From positions 2,623,423-2,687,422 of the forward strand of contig GG745328.1 in the NCBI GenBank assembly GCA_000151295.1: a stretch of 64,000 nt of DNA, given 5' to 3'. Shown here piece after piece: positions 25,068 through 37,261 of the stretch. Numbering within the stretch: position 1 is the stretch's first letter; every line of letters begins with the position of its first letter. The position numbers and the translations under genes are program-made. The notes beneath the pieces are model-generated. The model was not told where the DNA came from and made no database searches. It worked only from the letters and a program-made list of their open reading frames with translations. Source of the DNA: Allomyces macrogynus ATCC 38327 (lineage: Eukaryota > Blastocladiomycota > Blastocladiomycetes > Blastocladiales > Blastocladiaceae).

Positions 25068-25538
25068 TTGCTTCAAGTTTGAACTGATTTGCTCGAACCT
25101 TGCCCATCGAAAGTACAGCGAAGGAGAGAAAAAGGACGGCCAGGATGAATTGTTGGAGTACAATATTCATTCTTTTCTGTGACATGTCTTCTGCGTTATC
25201 GCACAGGAAAAAACGCCTTGCGCTGCAAGGCACAGGCGAGCCATTTCCCACTTTCTGCCCACCAACGCGAGCGAAAGCCAGAGAAAACTAACAAACAGAA
25301 GGTGGAGAGGAGAGGGGGGGGACTAGATACAGGTCGTAGGCATCATGATTTCATGTTTTTGTTTCCCGTACGATGAACGCGGAAGGAAAGGAGGAGGGGT
25401 GGGGAAGATACAGGCGAGAGAAGGGGGCCATTGCCAGCGACCAGCGAAAACACGACCAGGGCAAGAAGAGAGGGAGGGGTACTGAAAAGAAAAAGATGAA
25501 AACACAACACCAGAAACCCAAAGGAGCGGGACTGCAGC
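25068..25538. other. Convergent 3' intergenic region
   Basis: 471 bp between the amidase (plus) and the kinase-like gene (minus). It is purine-rich on the plus strand (runs of GGAGAGG and AGGAGGGG). No gene is supported. Confidence 0.5.
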
Positions 25539-27987
25539 CTAGCAGTCTTCGCCGACAGCCGCGGCAGCAGCCTCGTCGTCGGACCCGGCCGCGGCATCGG
25601 CCTCGGACGCCTCGTCGGCCGCATCCGCCGCTTCCAGGTCCCAGCTACTCACGGCCGTCCACTCATCGCGGCGCGCCTCCATACGGGAACGCACGTGCGT
25701 GTACAGCGGCGAGGACGGCCAGATATCCGGGTCGATATCCCAGACCGCCGCGCTCTGTTCGACATTCGCGCCCGCACAGAACCGGTGCATCGTCGCACGA
25801 CGTGCCGAAACACGCCCGCGCACCGAGTGAGCCAGGCACTTGAGCACCAAATCGACGGCTTGCGCGAGCATATCCGCCGCTGCAGCCGCACGGTGGTCCT
25901 GCACGGCAAACACGTAGATGGCCTCGCCCAAAATCTGCCGCATCACGCGAAGGCGCGGGACAATATGCGTGCGCACGTACTCAGGCGTGGTCCGTGGCGC
26001 ACCCAAGTGGTCGGCGTCAGTCAACGGCAGGTACGGCGACAACAACAGGCCAAGCGAAACGCCGTACGAGTAGACGTCGCGCGCACACGCGTGCCGCCGG
26101 GCACGGTGCGCAGCGCGCGCCGCGTGCCGGGTCGTCATCGATGCGCCCGACGCCGCCGACACGCTCGACATGTACGAGTGGTCCGAGGCCGGGGACGACG
26201 CGAGCGAGTCGCCCGCGACCGCCGCGGGCGGAGAACTGCCGAGCCGCATCGGGTACCGGTGGTGCGGGCGGAACCCGATCGAGTCCCACGGACGCAGGTC
26301 CGGTGAGGGCATCCCGCTGGACGGCGACGCATGGTCGTCGGAATGGCCGCCCGAGTGCGTGCGCGCGCGACGCTGCTGTCTCAGCTGGTTCATGACTTCG
26401 GGCGCGACGTAGCCAGGCGTACCGCCGGCGCTGGGCGATTCCACGGCGTCGGTCACCGACCGGCACAGGCCAAAATCAATCAGGCAATATCGCGGGCGAG
26501 ACGATCGTAATCGCGCCGCTTCTGAGTCGTGCGAGGCTGGTCGTGCGGAGAGCGAGTCGTGCGACGCAGGTGGGGAAGACGACATTTCGACCGAGGTGAG
26601 CGAAGCGGCCGACGAGGTCGTCGACGCCATCGGGTCGCGCACGACCATGTTGGCAACCGACACGTCGCCGTGCACGTAGCCTGCCGAGTGAACGGCCATG
26701 AGCCCCTGCGCGACATCGAGCGCAAACGCCGAGAGCGACCGCAGCGGCAACCGCGGGACACGCGTGTCCGGCTGGAGCGGGCGCGCGAGGGGCAAGACGA
26801 GCGTGGCACCGCTGGCGAGCGTATCGCACGAGAGCACGACCGTATCGAGCAAGTCGAGCGACTCGTGCTCGCGGTGGTACTCGCGCAGACCGGCGTGCAC
26901 AATGTGCTCAGCGAGCGACGAGGCCGTGGCCGCGGCAATATCGTCCTCTTCGTCGCCGTAGGCCGACGACGCGACCGACGACCCGCACTGCTGCCAGGCC
27001 GGCGCGAGCGCTGACTTGGAGTCGCAGGAGAGCAGCCGGCGCAGCGGCGCGGCTTCCGGCAGCGTGTCGAGCAAGTTGGCGGCCGCAGCGCGCGGCGTCT
27101 TGAGCAGGACTTTCCCGGTGGGCACCGAGGCATCGAGCGGGGTGGCACGAAACAGAATTGACGACGCCGTCTACGAGCGCGAATGGGTATACCAAGTCAG
27201 TCTCCCATCCCATGAATATCGGCGTTTCGATCAAACGCGGTCGCTTGGTGGTGCGCGCTGTTGGGCCTGGGTCTCGCGTTCCAACACACCCAGTCCAATC
27301 CACAATTTTCAGGCCGAGCGGGACCGTGCGTGCGCAGCCTGCAGCCGCGATAGGTAGTGACGCTGGTGGACCCATCCATGTCAACCGCGTCCCACCGTCC
27401 CTCGTGGCACCGCACACGAGGGAGCGCCGCATCGGCCGTGGTCGGGGCCCATGCACAGCGATAAACATCACGCGCGCCAGAACCTGGACCCAGCCCACCA
27501 CAGCGGTAAAAAAAAAAAAAAAAAAAAAAAAACAACCAAGAAAAACAAAACGCACCTCACAACGCGTCTTCATGTCGACGCGGTACTCGCAGCCCGAGTC
27601 GCCCGTCACGACCACCTCGCACGCGCGCAGCAGCACCGACGCGGACCGACCGAGATAACCGTTGGACGCTGTCGGTGACGGTGCCGCACCCGAATCTTTT
27701 GCGGCCAGCGGGGCCGGGGACGTGGAGCGTGTTGGCGACGTGCAGATACTCGACCGGCGCGTCGGCGACCGTGCCGACGAGGAACTACCGCGCGACGGCG
27801 CGCGCGGTATCATGAGCGCCGACGGGCGACGGGACGAGGGTGACGGCAACGGCATCATGCCCGAGGACATGGTCGGGGTGCGGTACGGCGATGGGCCGCC
27901 GAGCGGGTTCATGACCATGAGCGGCGACGGAGTCCGGACGAGGTAGTCGAGGTGCGAGGGCGGGGGTGGCGGCGGCGGCGGGACCAT
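25539..27987 (-). CDS. Divergent protein kinase-like protein
   Basis: Exons 27987-27556 and 27170-25539 join in frame (687 aa) across a 385-bp intron. The first 140 residues are Pro/Ser-rich ([16 protein letters not shown]) and look disordered. The kinase fold begins with ILFRATPLDASVPTGKVLLK, where the last Lys sits at the VAIK position. No GxGxxG loop precedes it. Next come LDVAQGLMAVHSAGYVHGD, with catalytic-loop sequence HGDVSVANMVV (Gly replacing the usual Arg), the DFG motif LIDFGLCRS, and GTPGYVAPEVM. A low-complexity insert splits the C-lobe, which resumes RDVYSYGVSLGLLLSPYLPL. The C-terminus is Ala/Asp/Glu-rich. I cannot assign a subfamily. Confidence 0.8.
27508..27532. repeat. A25 homopolymer inside an intron
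   Basis: An uninterrupted run of 25 A on the plus strand lies within the kinase-like gene's intron, reading as poly-T in the transcript sense. It sits close to the 5' splice site, so it is not the acceptor's polypyrimidine tract. Confidence 0.95.
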
Positions 27988-30900
27988 CTTTGGCGATGAA
28001 ATGGATTGGATTGGGGACGAGACGGCGGGGACGAATTGGCCGACGACTCGACGATGCGCGGTTCCGACGACGGCGGGGGTCCTTTAACGGAGGAGCACGG
28101 GCCGGGCTGGTGGTATATAAACGATTTGACTTGTCGGGTGAGGACACGGGTGGAGCGAGGAGGATGAGTGGTGCCCGGCGGCGGTTTTCAACCGTACCAC
28201 TGGACGACGGAGACGAGGGGCGGCACAGCACGCGTTTGGCGTGGCGGCGGAGCGGGCGGAGGCAGCCGCAACGGGCGAGCGAGCGTGGAAGAGGCGGACG
28301 GTCAGGCCGCGTGTCGGTGCACGCGTTCGGGTTCGGGTGCGGTTTGGTGTGGTTTCTGGTGGTCAAACGACAAATGATAATGATGATGGTGATGGAAGGG
28401 GGTCGAGAGGCAAAATTGAGGTCAGCCAGGTCGGACGGATGGGAGCAACGCAGGAAACACTGCGTCAAAATCAGCCCAACCAACGGCACGCGCACCTGGT
28501 TGTTGCCTATCGCCCGGCACGAAAGCTATCGGCGCCACTCACGAGGCCAGAGCGATGCAACGCGGAGCAGACTGGTGGGAACCCAGCACGCGCAAAGGCT
28601 GCTCGAAATACCAAAAGCGAGCGAAACCGTGCGACAGCGTCTCAAACGATCGGGCCAAGTCACCCGCGAGACGCGACAAAAACGACGGCAGCGCGCGACA
28701 GTCGGTCGACGCGGCAGAGACGGTGGGGAACGAGCTGCAGTGCGCGCGGTTGGCGAGCAGGACCGCGACTGGGACGCTGAGCAGGCGGGCGGTGGGCACT
28801 CGCTCGCGCGCTCCTCTCTGCTGTGACCGACAGAACCGGCCGGGAAAGGAGACTGCTGCAGGCCGATGGACAGGTTCGACCGATGCGCGCGACCAACAGG
28901 TGCAAGCTGCGAAACGGCGCTCGACTGCCTGAAATCAACGCAGTCCCCTACGACGACAACGACGACAGCGACGACCGTGAGCAACTGAACCATGCTGTCC
29001 TCTCGCTGTTCATCTCCATTCCGACCAACCCCGTGTCGCCCATTTGCCCCGCACGTCGACGACGACCGCATGCCGCCCGTGCCGCTGAGGATACGATGCA
29101 TCAGCACCACCTCCACCGGCTGACAGCCCGACCAGCAGCACCCGTGTGATGCCGGTGATGTCGTGCAAATCCAGGCCGGCCAACTCGTCGTCGCTGACCG
29201 CTTCGTTGCGCGAGCCACGGATGCACACGTGGGCGCGCGCACTCACTGAGGCGTGCAATCTGCTCCCGGCCGGGTCGCGACGGTGCCGGCCAGGGGCACT
29301 CGGGTAAAGTGATCACGCCGTTCGCGATCACGAACGGCTGCCGGTGTCATGCGAACAAACGAACGAGCGTCCACCACGGCTTACGGCACATGATGCTCGC
29401 GGTGATTTGCACAGACGCACGGCACGGGGCGCGGGCGGGATGGGCGTTGCTGGGACTAGATCGTCGAGCTGAGGAATGAGACCAACCTCGGGACGTTGGC
29501 GAAAAAGGTAGGGAGGTGCCAGCAGGGGGCACGCCAGCAGTGACAGGAGCAGAGCAAGTCAGGGGGGTGCGGGGACCGCGGCGAGTTATGAGCGAAGGAC
29601 GCTGGAGCGCCGTCCGAGTGCGATCAGTCCATCACGGTGGATCAAGCCCGGCCAGGTTGGAACCGGTGGTGAAACGGAGCGGCGGAGTGGGGCCTGACTC
29701 CTGAGCCAAAAGCAGCTGTCTTCTACTTTTTGTGTCTCGTGATATTTTCCGGGCTGAAAAATCGTCGAACCTGGAGAAGCTGTGCGGCCAGCGGTCGGCT
29801 TTCCTGGTTTTCCAGGCCGTTGAAACTTTGCAAAGAGCCGAGCTGCCTGCGCCCACAGCCAAAATGAAATCTGGCTTCGGGAAATGCCGGTGCTGCTCCT
29901 ATCGTTTCCGCATTGGCACGTGTTTGAAGCGTTGCGAAGCATCCGCTGCCTGTTCGCACCCGTTGTTGCACGAGGATAAGCAGCACCACAACGCGATCAG
30001 CTGAGGTTGGCGTGGCGTGGCTTCGTGAAACAACCAAGCACGACAACCCCAAGTCCGCGACGTCCGCCAAGAGCGGCGCTCGACCGCTGTCGCCAGTCAT
30101 GAACGACCATGGCTATGCCCACATCGCCGACGTGCGGATAGGACGAAGCGGCCGTGGCCACGGTACTGGCTGGCGCGAAGAGCTTGGGCCGCGTCACACT
30201 GTGATGGCGGTCATTTTTGACGTGTTGGCGTTTACTTCGCACGTTTGTACATCGACCAAACTATCACAATTTCTCATTTTATCTTTAAATCGCCCATTTA
30301 CACGTACAACTTACACTTCATACCCTTTGCCATGCCGCTCGACGAGACAAAGGCGACGCTTGCGCAGCGGGCACAAGCCAGACTGACCAGCGAGTCCAAA
30401 TACTGAACGATTTGCTTTGGGGTCAGCGCTACTCACGTCTGCGAAAAAGCATGTTGCGGGCTTCTGACGTGTCGGTTTCGCACATCGCTATCGAGCGCTC
30501 TCCTTGATCAATATGGTCCTGACGTGCTGGTCAACAGGCCGAGATCGAAATATCCCCTGGTCGCTCACCACCACGACCGCGTTGCTGCCTGACGGCCGCG
30601 CTCAGTACATCATCTCCCAACACACCAGGTTGGCAAGCACGACCGCACGCGATTGGCGACCACCCTACCTCGTGCGACGTCGAGACGCCCACAGTGTTCT
30701 CGAGCGGGTTTCAATCGATGTGCGGCATAGCCCTCGCCGCGCGCGCACTCATGACTGGTTCAGTCTGCGGGTCCAGGAGGAGCACATGTGCAAACGTCAG
30801 GTCGCGGTTGTCGGCCGCGTGCATGTCAGTACGCGGCAGATAGCCAAGTGGGGAAATGCACAACGTGGCGGGTTATTAAATTCCAGAAGATGAGCATCAC

Positions 30901-33859
30901 GATCCATGTGGATGTAGAGTGATGTCGATCAAGATCGTAGATGTAGCCGCTGACACCATGGACTTCCCGCCACCGAATTGCGGTTTCTCATCCTCGACCC
31001 TGTTCCCGACACTCTCCACCCCATGGGCCACGAGTGCGAGCACCGCGCTGCCACGATCCAACGCGCGGCCAATGCGTGGTCCTGAGCGGCCAAGGCGATT
31101 CCAAACGCTCAGGCGCAGGCGAGATGCAGGTTGCGGGCAAGTTTCGTCACAAGTTTGTGAGGTTTTCGCAGTGCGGCGATGAGGGAGTTAGTTGAGATCG
31201 GTGGTCGTGTTGAGCGGCAGTTACGCGGCATGCACGCTGGTCCACGATCGCGACCCGACCGCGCGCTGGCGCGACTTTGGCACCGGCGAGTGCGGCGTAA
31301 TGTGACGGACCATATGAAATCTGCTTCTGGTCGCGCGGTTGCGCCGGAGACGGCGGCATTGGTCGTTGGCATCACGACCTGAGCTTCACATGATGTTTGC
31401 AGGCGAGGATGCCGCTCACGGCCGGCGCGGCGGAAATAACCGTCCAAGATGAGCCACGTGGTCCTCAAAAGTGTTTTCGCGTGGCCGGTTTGGTGGTGGG
31501 AATTCGTCGTTGGTCGTGGCTGTCGTTGACATAGGCACCAATGCAGCCACTGGCGTCGTCCCCTGCCGTTGTGCGATTTGTGTCGTGGTGGTTGTAGTGA
31601 ATCGTCGTCCTCACGATGGTCGCCGCGCAGCGGGGGAGGGAGGGTGCGCTCCATTGAGTCCACTGGTGCACGTGGGGTAACGGAAGTGAATGCGGACCAG
31701 CTCTCAATCGAGCACGGTCCAGGCTGGGCCGCCATCAAAATCCCGACCGAACCGGCGCCGACCCCACGCTTTACGCCTTTTATCGGGGCGTGTTATATCA
31801 AGGGACCGCTGTAGGTAGTCGAATGGAGGCACAATTGCGCTCACGCGATGCACTCCGCGCGACCTGCAGCAGCACATAGCTTGCCGATCACATCAGCCAT
31901 GTGGTGAGACGCGGCGGCCCTGGCTCACTTGGTCTCTCGGCGACGCAGCCGTGCCCTTTTACATGACATGCCCATGACCTTGACATTGCGCCAAGTCCGT
32001 GCCGGGAATCGTCGTCACGTTAGCTATCCGGCGTCGTGCGCGCTCACCAGTGCTGACTTAGGCCCCTCCTGCTGACGACGCCAGCTACAACTCTCGCATG
32101 CGGATGCGGATTGGGAATCGCCCAACACGATGTGCGCGCACGAGCGACGGCCGATCGCTCGACTCACTCCTGTCGACCGCGCCGCAACTGCCGACCGACC
32201 GTTCGAATCCAGGCCAACTCGCAACAATTTGCGGCCAACCCGCCGCTCAAATGAACTCTGGACATGTCGCAACTAAGTGCAATCACCTCCTGTCGACATC
32301 GCTCTCAATCATTTCTCGAATTTGAGTGTCGGGGACTCTCAGGGTCGCCAAGATAGTAGCAACCGAGGCACGACCTGCACTGAATCAAACTGCGAAGCAT
32401 TTTGGAGGGTGATAATTCGCATCCACTCTTTAATTTGCAAGTGGTTCCAGGTGCGGTCCGGGGCATAGCGGCAAGAAGAAAGTGATCAGTATTTTCCCAA
32501 CGTGTTTGGCACCCACGACGTGCAATGACGCGCGCCCGTCTGTCAACGACAATGACAACTTGATCACCGACATCGCTGAAATGACCAGAATGCAGCATTC
32601 GTCCACGATTTTCGCACCGTCGCCGCACTGGTGTGACGTGAAGATCGCGTCGTGGTCCAGCCCAGGCGCGCAGCGGGCCTGCTTCAGACGACGGAAGATG
32701 GTGGCGAGGAGCAGGAGTCGGAGGCAAGGAACGAGCAATGGAGGCGAACCAAATCATCGCCCGCTCGGTGCGTCGCGCCCGACGCGTTGTAATTGACGAC
32801 GGCGGGTGTGGTCTGACGTGCAGTGCATTCATTGTGACAGCCCAACTCGCGATTGAGTACAGAGGACGCGTCTCGGACCGCCTCGCTGCTCGACCGAAAG
32901 CAATGGAACGTCGCAACGGCACAGCACGCGGTCCTCTCCTGGTGGAGAAGGAGAGGCAAATCGACGCGCTCCGGGAGCAACGTTCATTGTTGCGTGGCAG
33001 GTGCTCGTGCCGGACCGGCCCGCTCGACTCGAGTTGCATCGCGACGCGTCGCGTGTTGTGCGGCGGGCTGGCTCGGATGGAGGTCGCTGTTGTGGGCAAA
33101 GCATGCGGTGGGTCTTAATGACAGAGTGTGCGTTGCCGGCAGGAACAAGGTCAAGCCGTGGGCCGTCGTGAGAGTTCGCTGGTGGGTGGTGTGTGCCTGC
33201 TGCCAAGCACGCCTCCGCAGTAAAGCGCCTCAGCACTTCTCCACTGCGCCCGGCTGGCCACTGCCTTCCCACACTGGCCGACAGACCTGCCATCCCGCAC
33301 ACTCAGCCGTCCACCACACCCGTCCATCCAATCTGTTGGCACGACGAGCTGACATAGCAGCGCGCGCGTGTGCACCCGTTCAACCGCCGCCAGCGTGGTC
33401 GCATGCGTTTCACCTCCCTGCCCCTATTCACTCCACCGGTCCGCAGCGTTTCCGCAGCGAGGAGAGTGGGAGCGAGCCGGCGGCCTTGCGCACGGGAGTT
33501 GCCTCGCACTCTGCCCACCAACTCATTTCGATGCCATCCTTCATTTTTCCCCTTCCAACTCTCGCAAAAACCCTTCCAAACCGGGACCCAGGCGACGCCC
33601 TCCGAGGCCCGGCGCGTTTCCAGTCGCGCGCTTCGCTCCGCAGCCGGTCCGGCGCGACACGTCGCACGCACCAGCGTCGCGCGACCAACACGCCATCCAA
33701 GCGCGCTCGATGATCCACGTCGCGCGATTCTCGCGTGCGCTGACTCGCCCCCGCGCGCACACCAACCAGACGCTATAAAATGGCCGCTCCCCGCGTCGTT
33801 GTTGAGACTTCGTTGCAGTCTTGCACATCTCACCACCACCACCTCTTATCGCACACATC
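27988..33859. other. 5.9-kb region without a supported gene
   Basis: The left end holds the promoter side of the kinase-like gene, with a TATATAAA at about 28112. The right end is the Q1 upstream region. Between them, open frames exist on both strands but none shows a domain, a plausible splice pattern or coherent composition. No tRNA-like cloverleaf, transposase, long terminal repeat or tandem array was recognised. It could hold noncoding RNA or regulatory DNA, but I see nothing specific. Confidence 0.5.
33774..33780 (+). promoter_or_regulatory. TATA box of Q1
   Basis: TATAAAA lies 80 bp upstream of the Q1 start codon, the right distance for a TATA promoter with a 50-nt leader. It parallels the element before the paralogous Q2 gene. 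Confidence 0.65.
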
Positions 33860-36800
33860 ATGAACGCTTCGGTACGCGTCCTACTTTGTGTCCAGCAGCG
33901 CGGCGCGCTCCGCTCGACCTTCTCCACCGCAAGCGCGCCGCGTCGCGTCGCGTCGCGTCGCGTCGCGTCACGCCCCCACCATCACCGTCAATCAACCGCA
34001 ACTCTAACGCGTCCACCACACTCCTCCATTCGACATTTCTAGCAGTACCAATCGCAGTCGCAGTGGCAGACAGGCTCGAACGCGAGTCAGAGCCAGTCCC
34101 AGTACCAGAGCCAATCGAGTTCGGGCTCGCACTCGACCCAGGCGCAATCGCAGTCGCAGTACCAATCCAGCACCTCCGGCTCGCAGTCGCAGTCGCAGTC
34201 GCAGTACCAGCAGTCGTCGAGCGACGCGCACTCGGCTTCGCAGAGCCAGTACCAGTCGCAGTACCAGTCGGGCAGCAACTCGTCGCAGGCGCAGTCGCAG
34301 GGCCAGTCCCAGTCGGGTGACGCGCACTCGGCTTCGCAGTCGCAGTCGCAGTACCAGGCTCAGTCGGGCGGCAACGCTTCGCAGTCGCAGTCGCAAGGGC
34401 AGTATCAGTCCGGCGACGGGCACTCGGCTTCGCAGAGCCAGTACCAGTCGCAGTACCAGTCGGGCAGCAACTCGTCGCAGGCGCAGTCGCAGGGGCAGTA
34501 CCAGTCCGGCGACGCGCACTCGGCTTCGCAGAGCCAGTACCAGTCGCAGTCCCAGTCAGGCAGCAACACGAGCCAGTCGCAGAGCCAGTACCAGGGCCAA
34601 ACCACGTCGGGTGACCACGCAACGACCTCCCAGTCGCAGTCCCAAGGCCAGTACCAGTCGGGCTCGAACGCCAGCCAGTCTCAAGGCCAGACGCAGTCGA
34701 CGACCGTCTCGGGCAGCGACGCGCACGCCAGCCAGAGCCAGGCGCAGTACCAGTCGAGCACCAGCGGCAACGCGACGCAGTCGCAATCGCAGAGCCAGTC
34801 GACCCACGTTTCGGGCGGCGGCGATGCTCATGCGAGCCAGAGCCAAGCGCAGTACCAGACCAGCACCGGCGGCAACGCGACGCAGTCGCAATCGCAGAGC
34901 CAGTCGACCCACGTTTCGGGCGGCGGCGATGCTCATGCGAGCCAGAGCCAAGCGCAGTACCAGACCAGCACCGGCGGCAACGCGACGCAGGCTCAATCGC
35001 AGTCGCAGTCGACGCACGTTTCGGGCGGTGACGCGCACGCCAGCCAGAGCCAAGGGCAGTACCAGTCGAGCACGGGCGGCAATGTGACGCAGTCGCAGGG
35101 GCAGAGCCAGTCGACGCACGTTTCGGGCGGTGGCGACGTGCATGCGAGCCAGAGCCAAGGGCAGTACCAGTCGAGCACCGCTACTTCGGGCTCGCACACG
35201 ACGGCCACACAGTCGCAGAGCCAAGCGCAGACGACCACCACCTCGTCGCACGACGCGGGCCATTCGACTGCGACCGGCACGACTTCGGCCACGCACGCGC
35301 CCACCAAGTTCGACGACGGTTCCTGGGCGCCGGGCAAATATGGTCGGTACACCCAGGTCAGCCTGTTTGTGATCGTGGTACCTGTCAACTGACGGACGTT
35401 CTGCTGATTTGATAGAGGGCGGCAACACTGGTTACGACAACGGCCAGTGGGCGAGCGGCAAATATGGTTGGTACACCCAGTTCAGCCTGTCTGTGATCGT
35501 GGCATTTGTCAACTGACGTTCTGGTGATTTGATAGAGGGCGGCCATACTAAGTACGACGACGGCCAGTACCACGGCTCGACCACGACCTCTCACGCCAAC
35601 ACCTCCTCGGGCGCCACCACTTCGACGGGCGGCGCGACCCAGACCGGCTCGACCACCACGCACGCGCCCACGAAGTTCGACGACGGCTCTTGGGCTCCAG
35701 GAAAATACGGTTCGTACACCCAGTTCAGTCAGTTTGTGATCGTAGCACCTATCAACTGACGTTCTGGTGATTTGATAGAGGGCGGCAACACTGGCTATGA
35801 CAACGGCCAGTGGGCAAGCGGTAAGTATGAAGGCGGCCATACGAAGTACGACGACGGCCAGTGGCACGGTGCCACCACGACGCACGCCAACACGTCGTCG
35901 GGCCACTCGACCACGGCCACGGGCACCACTTCGGCGACGCATGCGCCCGACTGCCACCCGATCGACTTTGGCGGCTCGACCGTGACCCAGACGCAGGCGC
36001 AGACGCAGTCGGCCACGACTTCGGGCCACGCCACCACCACGGCTTCGCAGTCGCAGTACCAGTCGCAGAATATTGACGCGCACGGCTCGGCCAACGCGTC
36101 GCAGAGTCAATGGCAAGCGCAGCATGTCGACGCGGCCGGCCACGGCTCGGCCACGGCCACGCAGGCGCAATCGCAGGCGCAGTCGGTTTCGACCTCGGGC
36201 CACGGCTCGGCGACGGCCCAGCAGTCGCAGTACCAGTCGCAGCAGGTGGATGCTGGCCATGGCTCGGCATCGCAGAGCCAGAGCCAGTGGCAGCAGGTGG
36301 ATGCCGGTCACGGCTCGACGACGGCCCAGCAGAGCCAATACCAGTCGCAGCAGGTGGATGCTGGTCACGGCTCGGCTTCGCAGAGTCAATGGCAAGGCCA
36401 GCATGTCGACGCGTCGGGCCACGGCGGCGCCGATCTGTCGCAGTTCCAGTCGCAGTTCCAGCAGCTGAACCTCGGCGACCATGGCGCTTCGGCTCACGCC
36501 AACCAGGCCCAGAGCCAGTGGCAGTCGGTCGACGTGTCGGGCGCGCACAACACGGACGCGTTTGTCCAGCAGGCGCAATCGCAGTGGCAATCGGCCGGCG
36601 TCTCGGGTGGTCACGGCGCGGACGCGTTTGTGCAGCAGGCGCAGTCGCAGTCGCAGTGGGCCGATGTTTCGGGCGGACACAACGCTGATGCCTTCGTTTC
36701 CCAGGCTCAGAGTCAGTGGCAGTCGGCTGATGTGTCGGGCGGCCACAACGCCGACGCGTTCATCTCGCAGGCCCAGTCGCAGTTCCAGGGTGTGGACGTG

Positions 36801-36866
36801 TCGGGCCACCATGTTGATGTCTCGGCGCTCCAGTCGCAGGCTCAGCAGCAGCACCTCGGCTTCTAA
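33860..36866 (+). CDS. Q1: glutamine/serine-rich repeat protein with Y-D-D-G-W modules
   Basis: No known family. Exons 33860-33871 (MNAS only), 34043-35342, 35416-35466, 35536-35709 and 35779-36866 give 874 aa. The first 430 residues alternate Gln with Ser/Tyr/Ala (QSQSQYQSQ type) and include about five copies of a 35-residue unit beginning THVSGGGDAHASQSQAQYQT. A central block repeats an aromatic-acidic module, KFDDGSWAPGKY then EGGNTGYDNGQWASGKY then EGGHTKYDDGQYHG, with an intron between units. The C-terminal 300 residues carry a looser repeat of SGGHNADAFVSQAQSQWQ type and end DVSALQSQAQQQHLGF. No signal peptide or membrane segment is visible. Alternating Gln suggests beta-strand stacking (solenoid or amyloid-like); that is inference. 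Q2 on the opposite strand is its paralogue. Confidence 0.85.
33937..33972 (+). repeat. CGCGT pentanucleotide repeat in Q1 intron 1
   Basis: About six consecutive CGCGT units lie within the 171-bp first intron of Q1. This is probably a simple microsatellite. Confidence 0.85.
34694..35190 (+). repeat. 105-bp in-frame tandem repeat in Q1
   Basis: About five copies of a 105-bp (35-codon) unit. The copies around 34801 and 34906 are nearly identical; outer copies are more diverged. The period keeps the frame, so copy number can change without breaking the protein. Confidence 0.85.
35343..35778 (+). repeat. Triplicated intron in Q1 (35343-35415, 35467-35535, 35710-35778)
   Basis: Three introns of 73, 69 and 69 bp are near-copies of each other. 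Each follows AAATAYG and ends TTTGATAG before AGGGCGGC, with a shared CAACTGACG branch-like motif. They separate copies of the aromatic module, so exon and intron were duplicated together. A fourth copy is in Q2 at 60029-60098. Confidence 0.85.
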
Positions 36867-37261
36867 GCTCGAGACGCGTAGTTGAATTGCTGAGGTTTGC
36901 CGTCGCTTCCCCCTTCTTTTGCTCTTCTTTCCAACCATGTTACATATTTTGAAGCACGGAACGTCTGCAGAAATGGTGAAATGTAAATAACGAATCCTGA
37001 ATTCGAATCTCCTTTTTGGATGCTTTTTGTGCTCAGCGTTTCGCGATCTTGAGGTTGCGCGTGTGTATGAGTGTGAGTGAACGAGTGAGTTGCGAGTGTG
37101 TGCTCTAGATGATTGCCACGTCGCGCACTCGCTCACGTTTGTTTTGACGGGAGCGCGGCTGGCCAATGAATCAGGATCGCGAATGTGTGATGGAGCTGGA
37201 AGCGAGCTCAGCTGCGACTTGAATGGTGAGCTGGCAGCAAACGACAGAGGACGAGACAATG
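36867..37261. other. Q1 3' flank
   Basis: About 395 bp after the Q1 stop, AT-richer than the coding region, presumably the 3' UTR and terminator zone. No gene is seen. Confidence 0.5.

Noticed and set aside
28164..28826. About 220-codon open frame on plus just downstream of a TATATAAA
   Set aside because: Composition is Arg/Gly-rich, as expected from random GC-rich DNA. There is no domain, and the region fits better as the upstream sequence of the minus-strand kinase-like gene.
32193..32206. CGTTCGAATCC, second B-box-like match
   Set aside because: No T-stem pairing and no cloverleaf around it.
34317..35087. 256-codon Arg/Ser-rich frame on plus, and the similar antisense frames over Q1
   Set aside because: Out-of-frame readings of the Q1 repeat. 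The Gln frame is the one that splices with the ATG exon and continues through the shared module.
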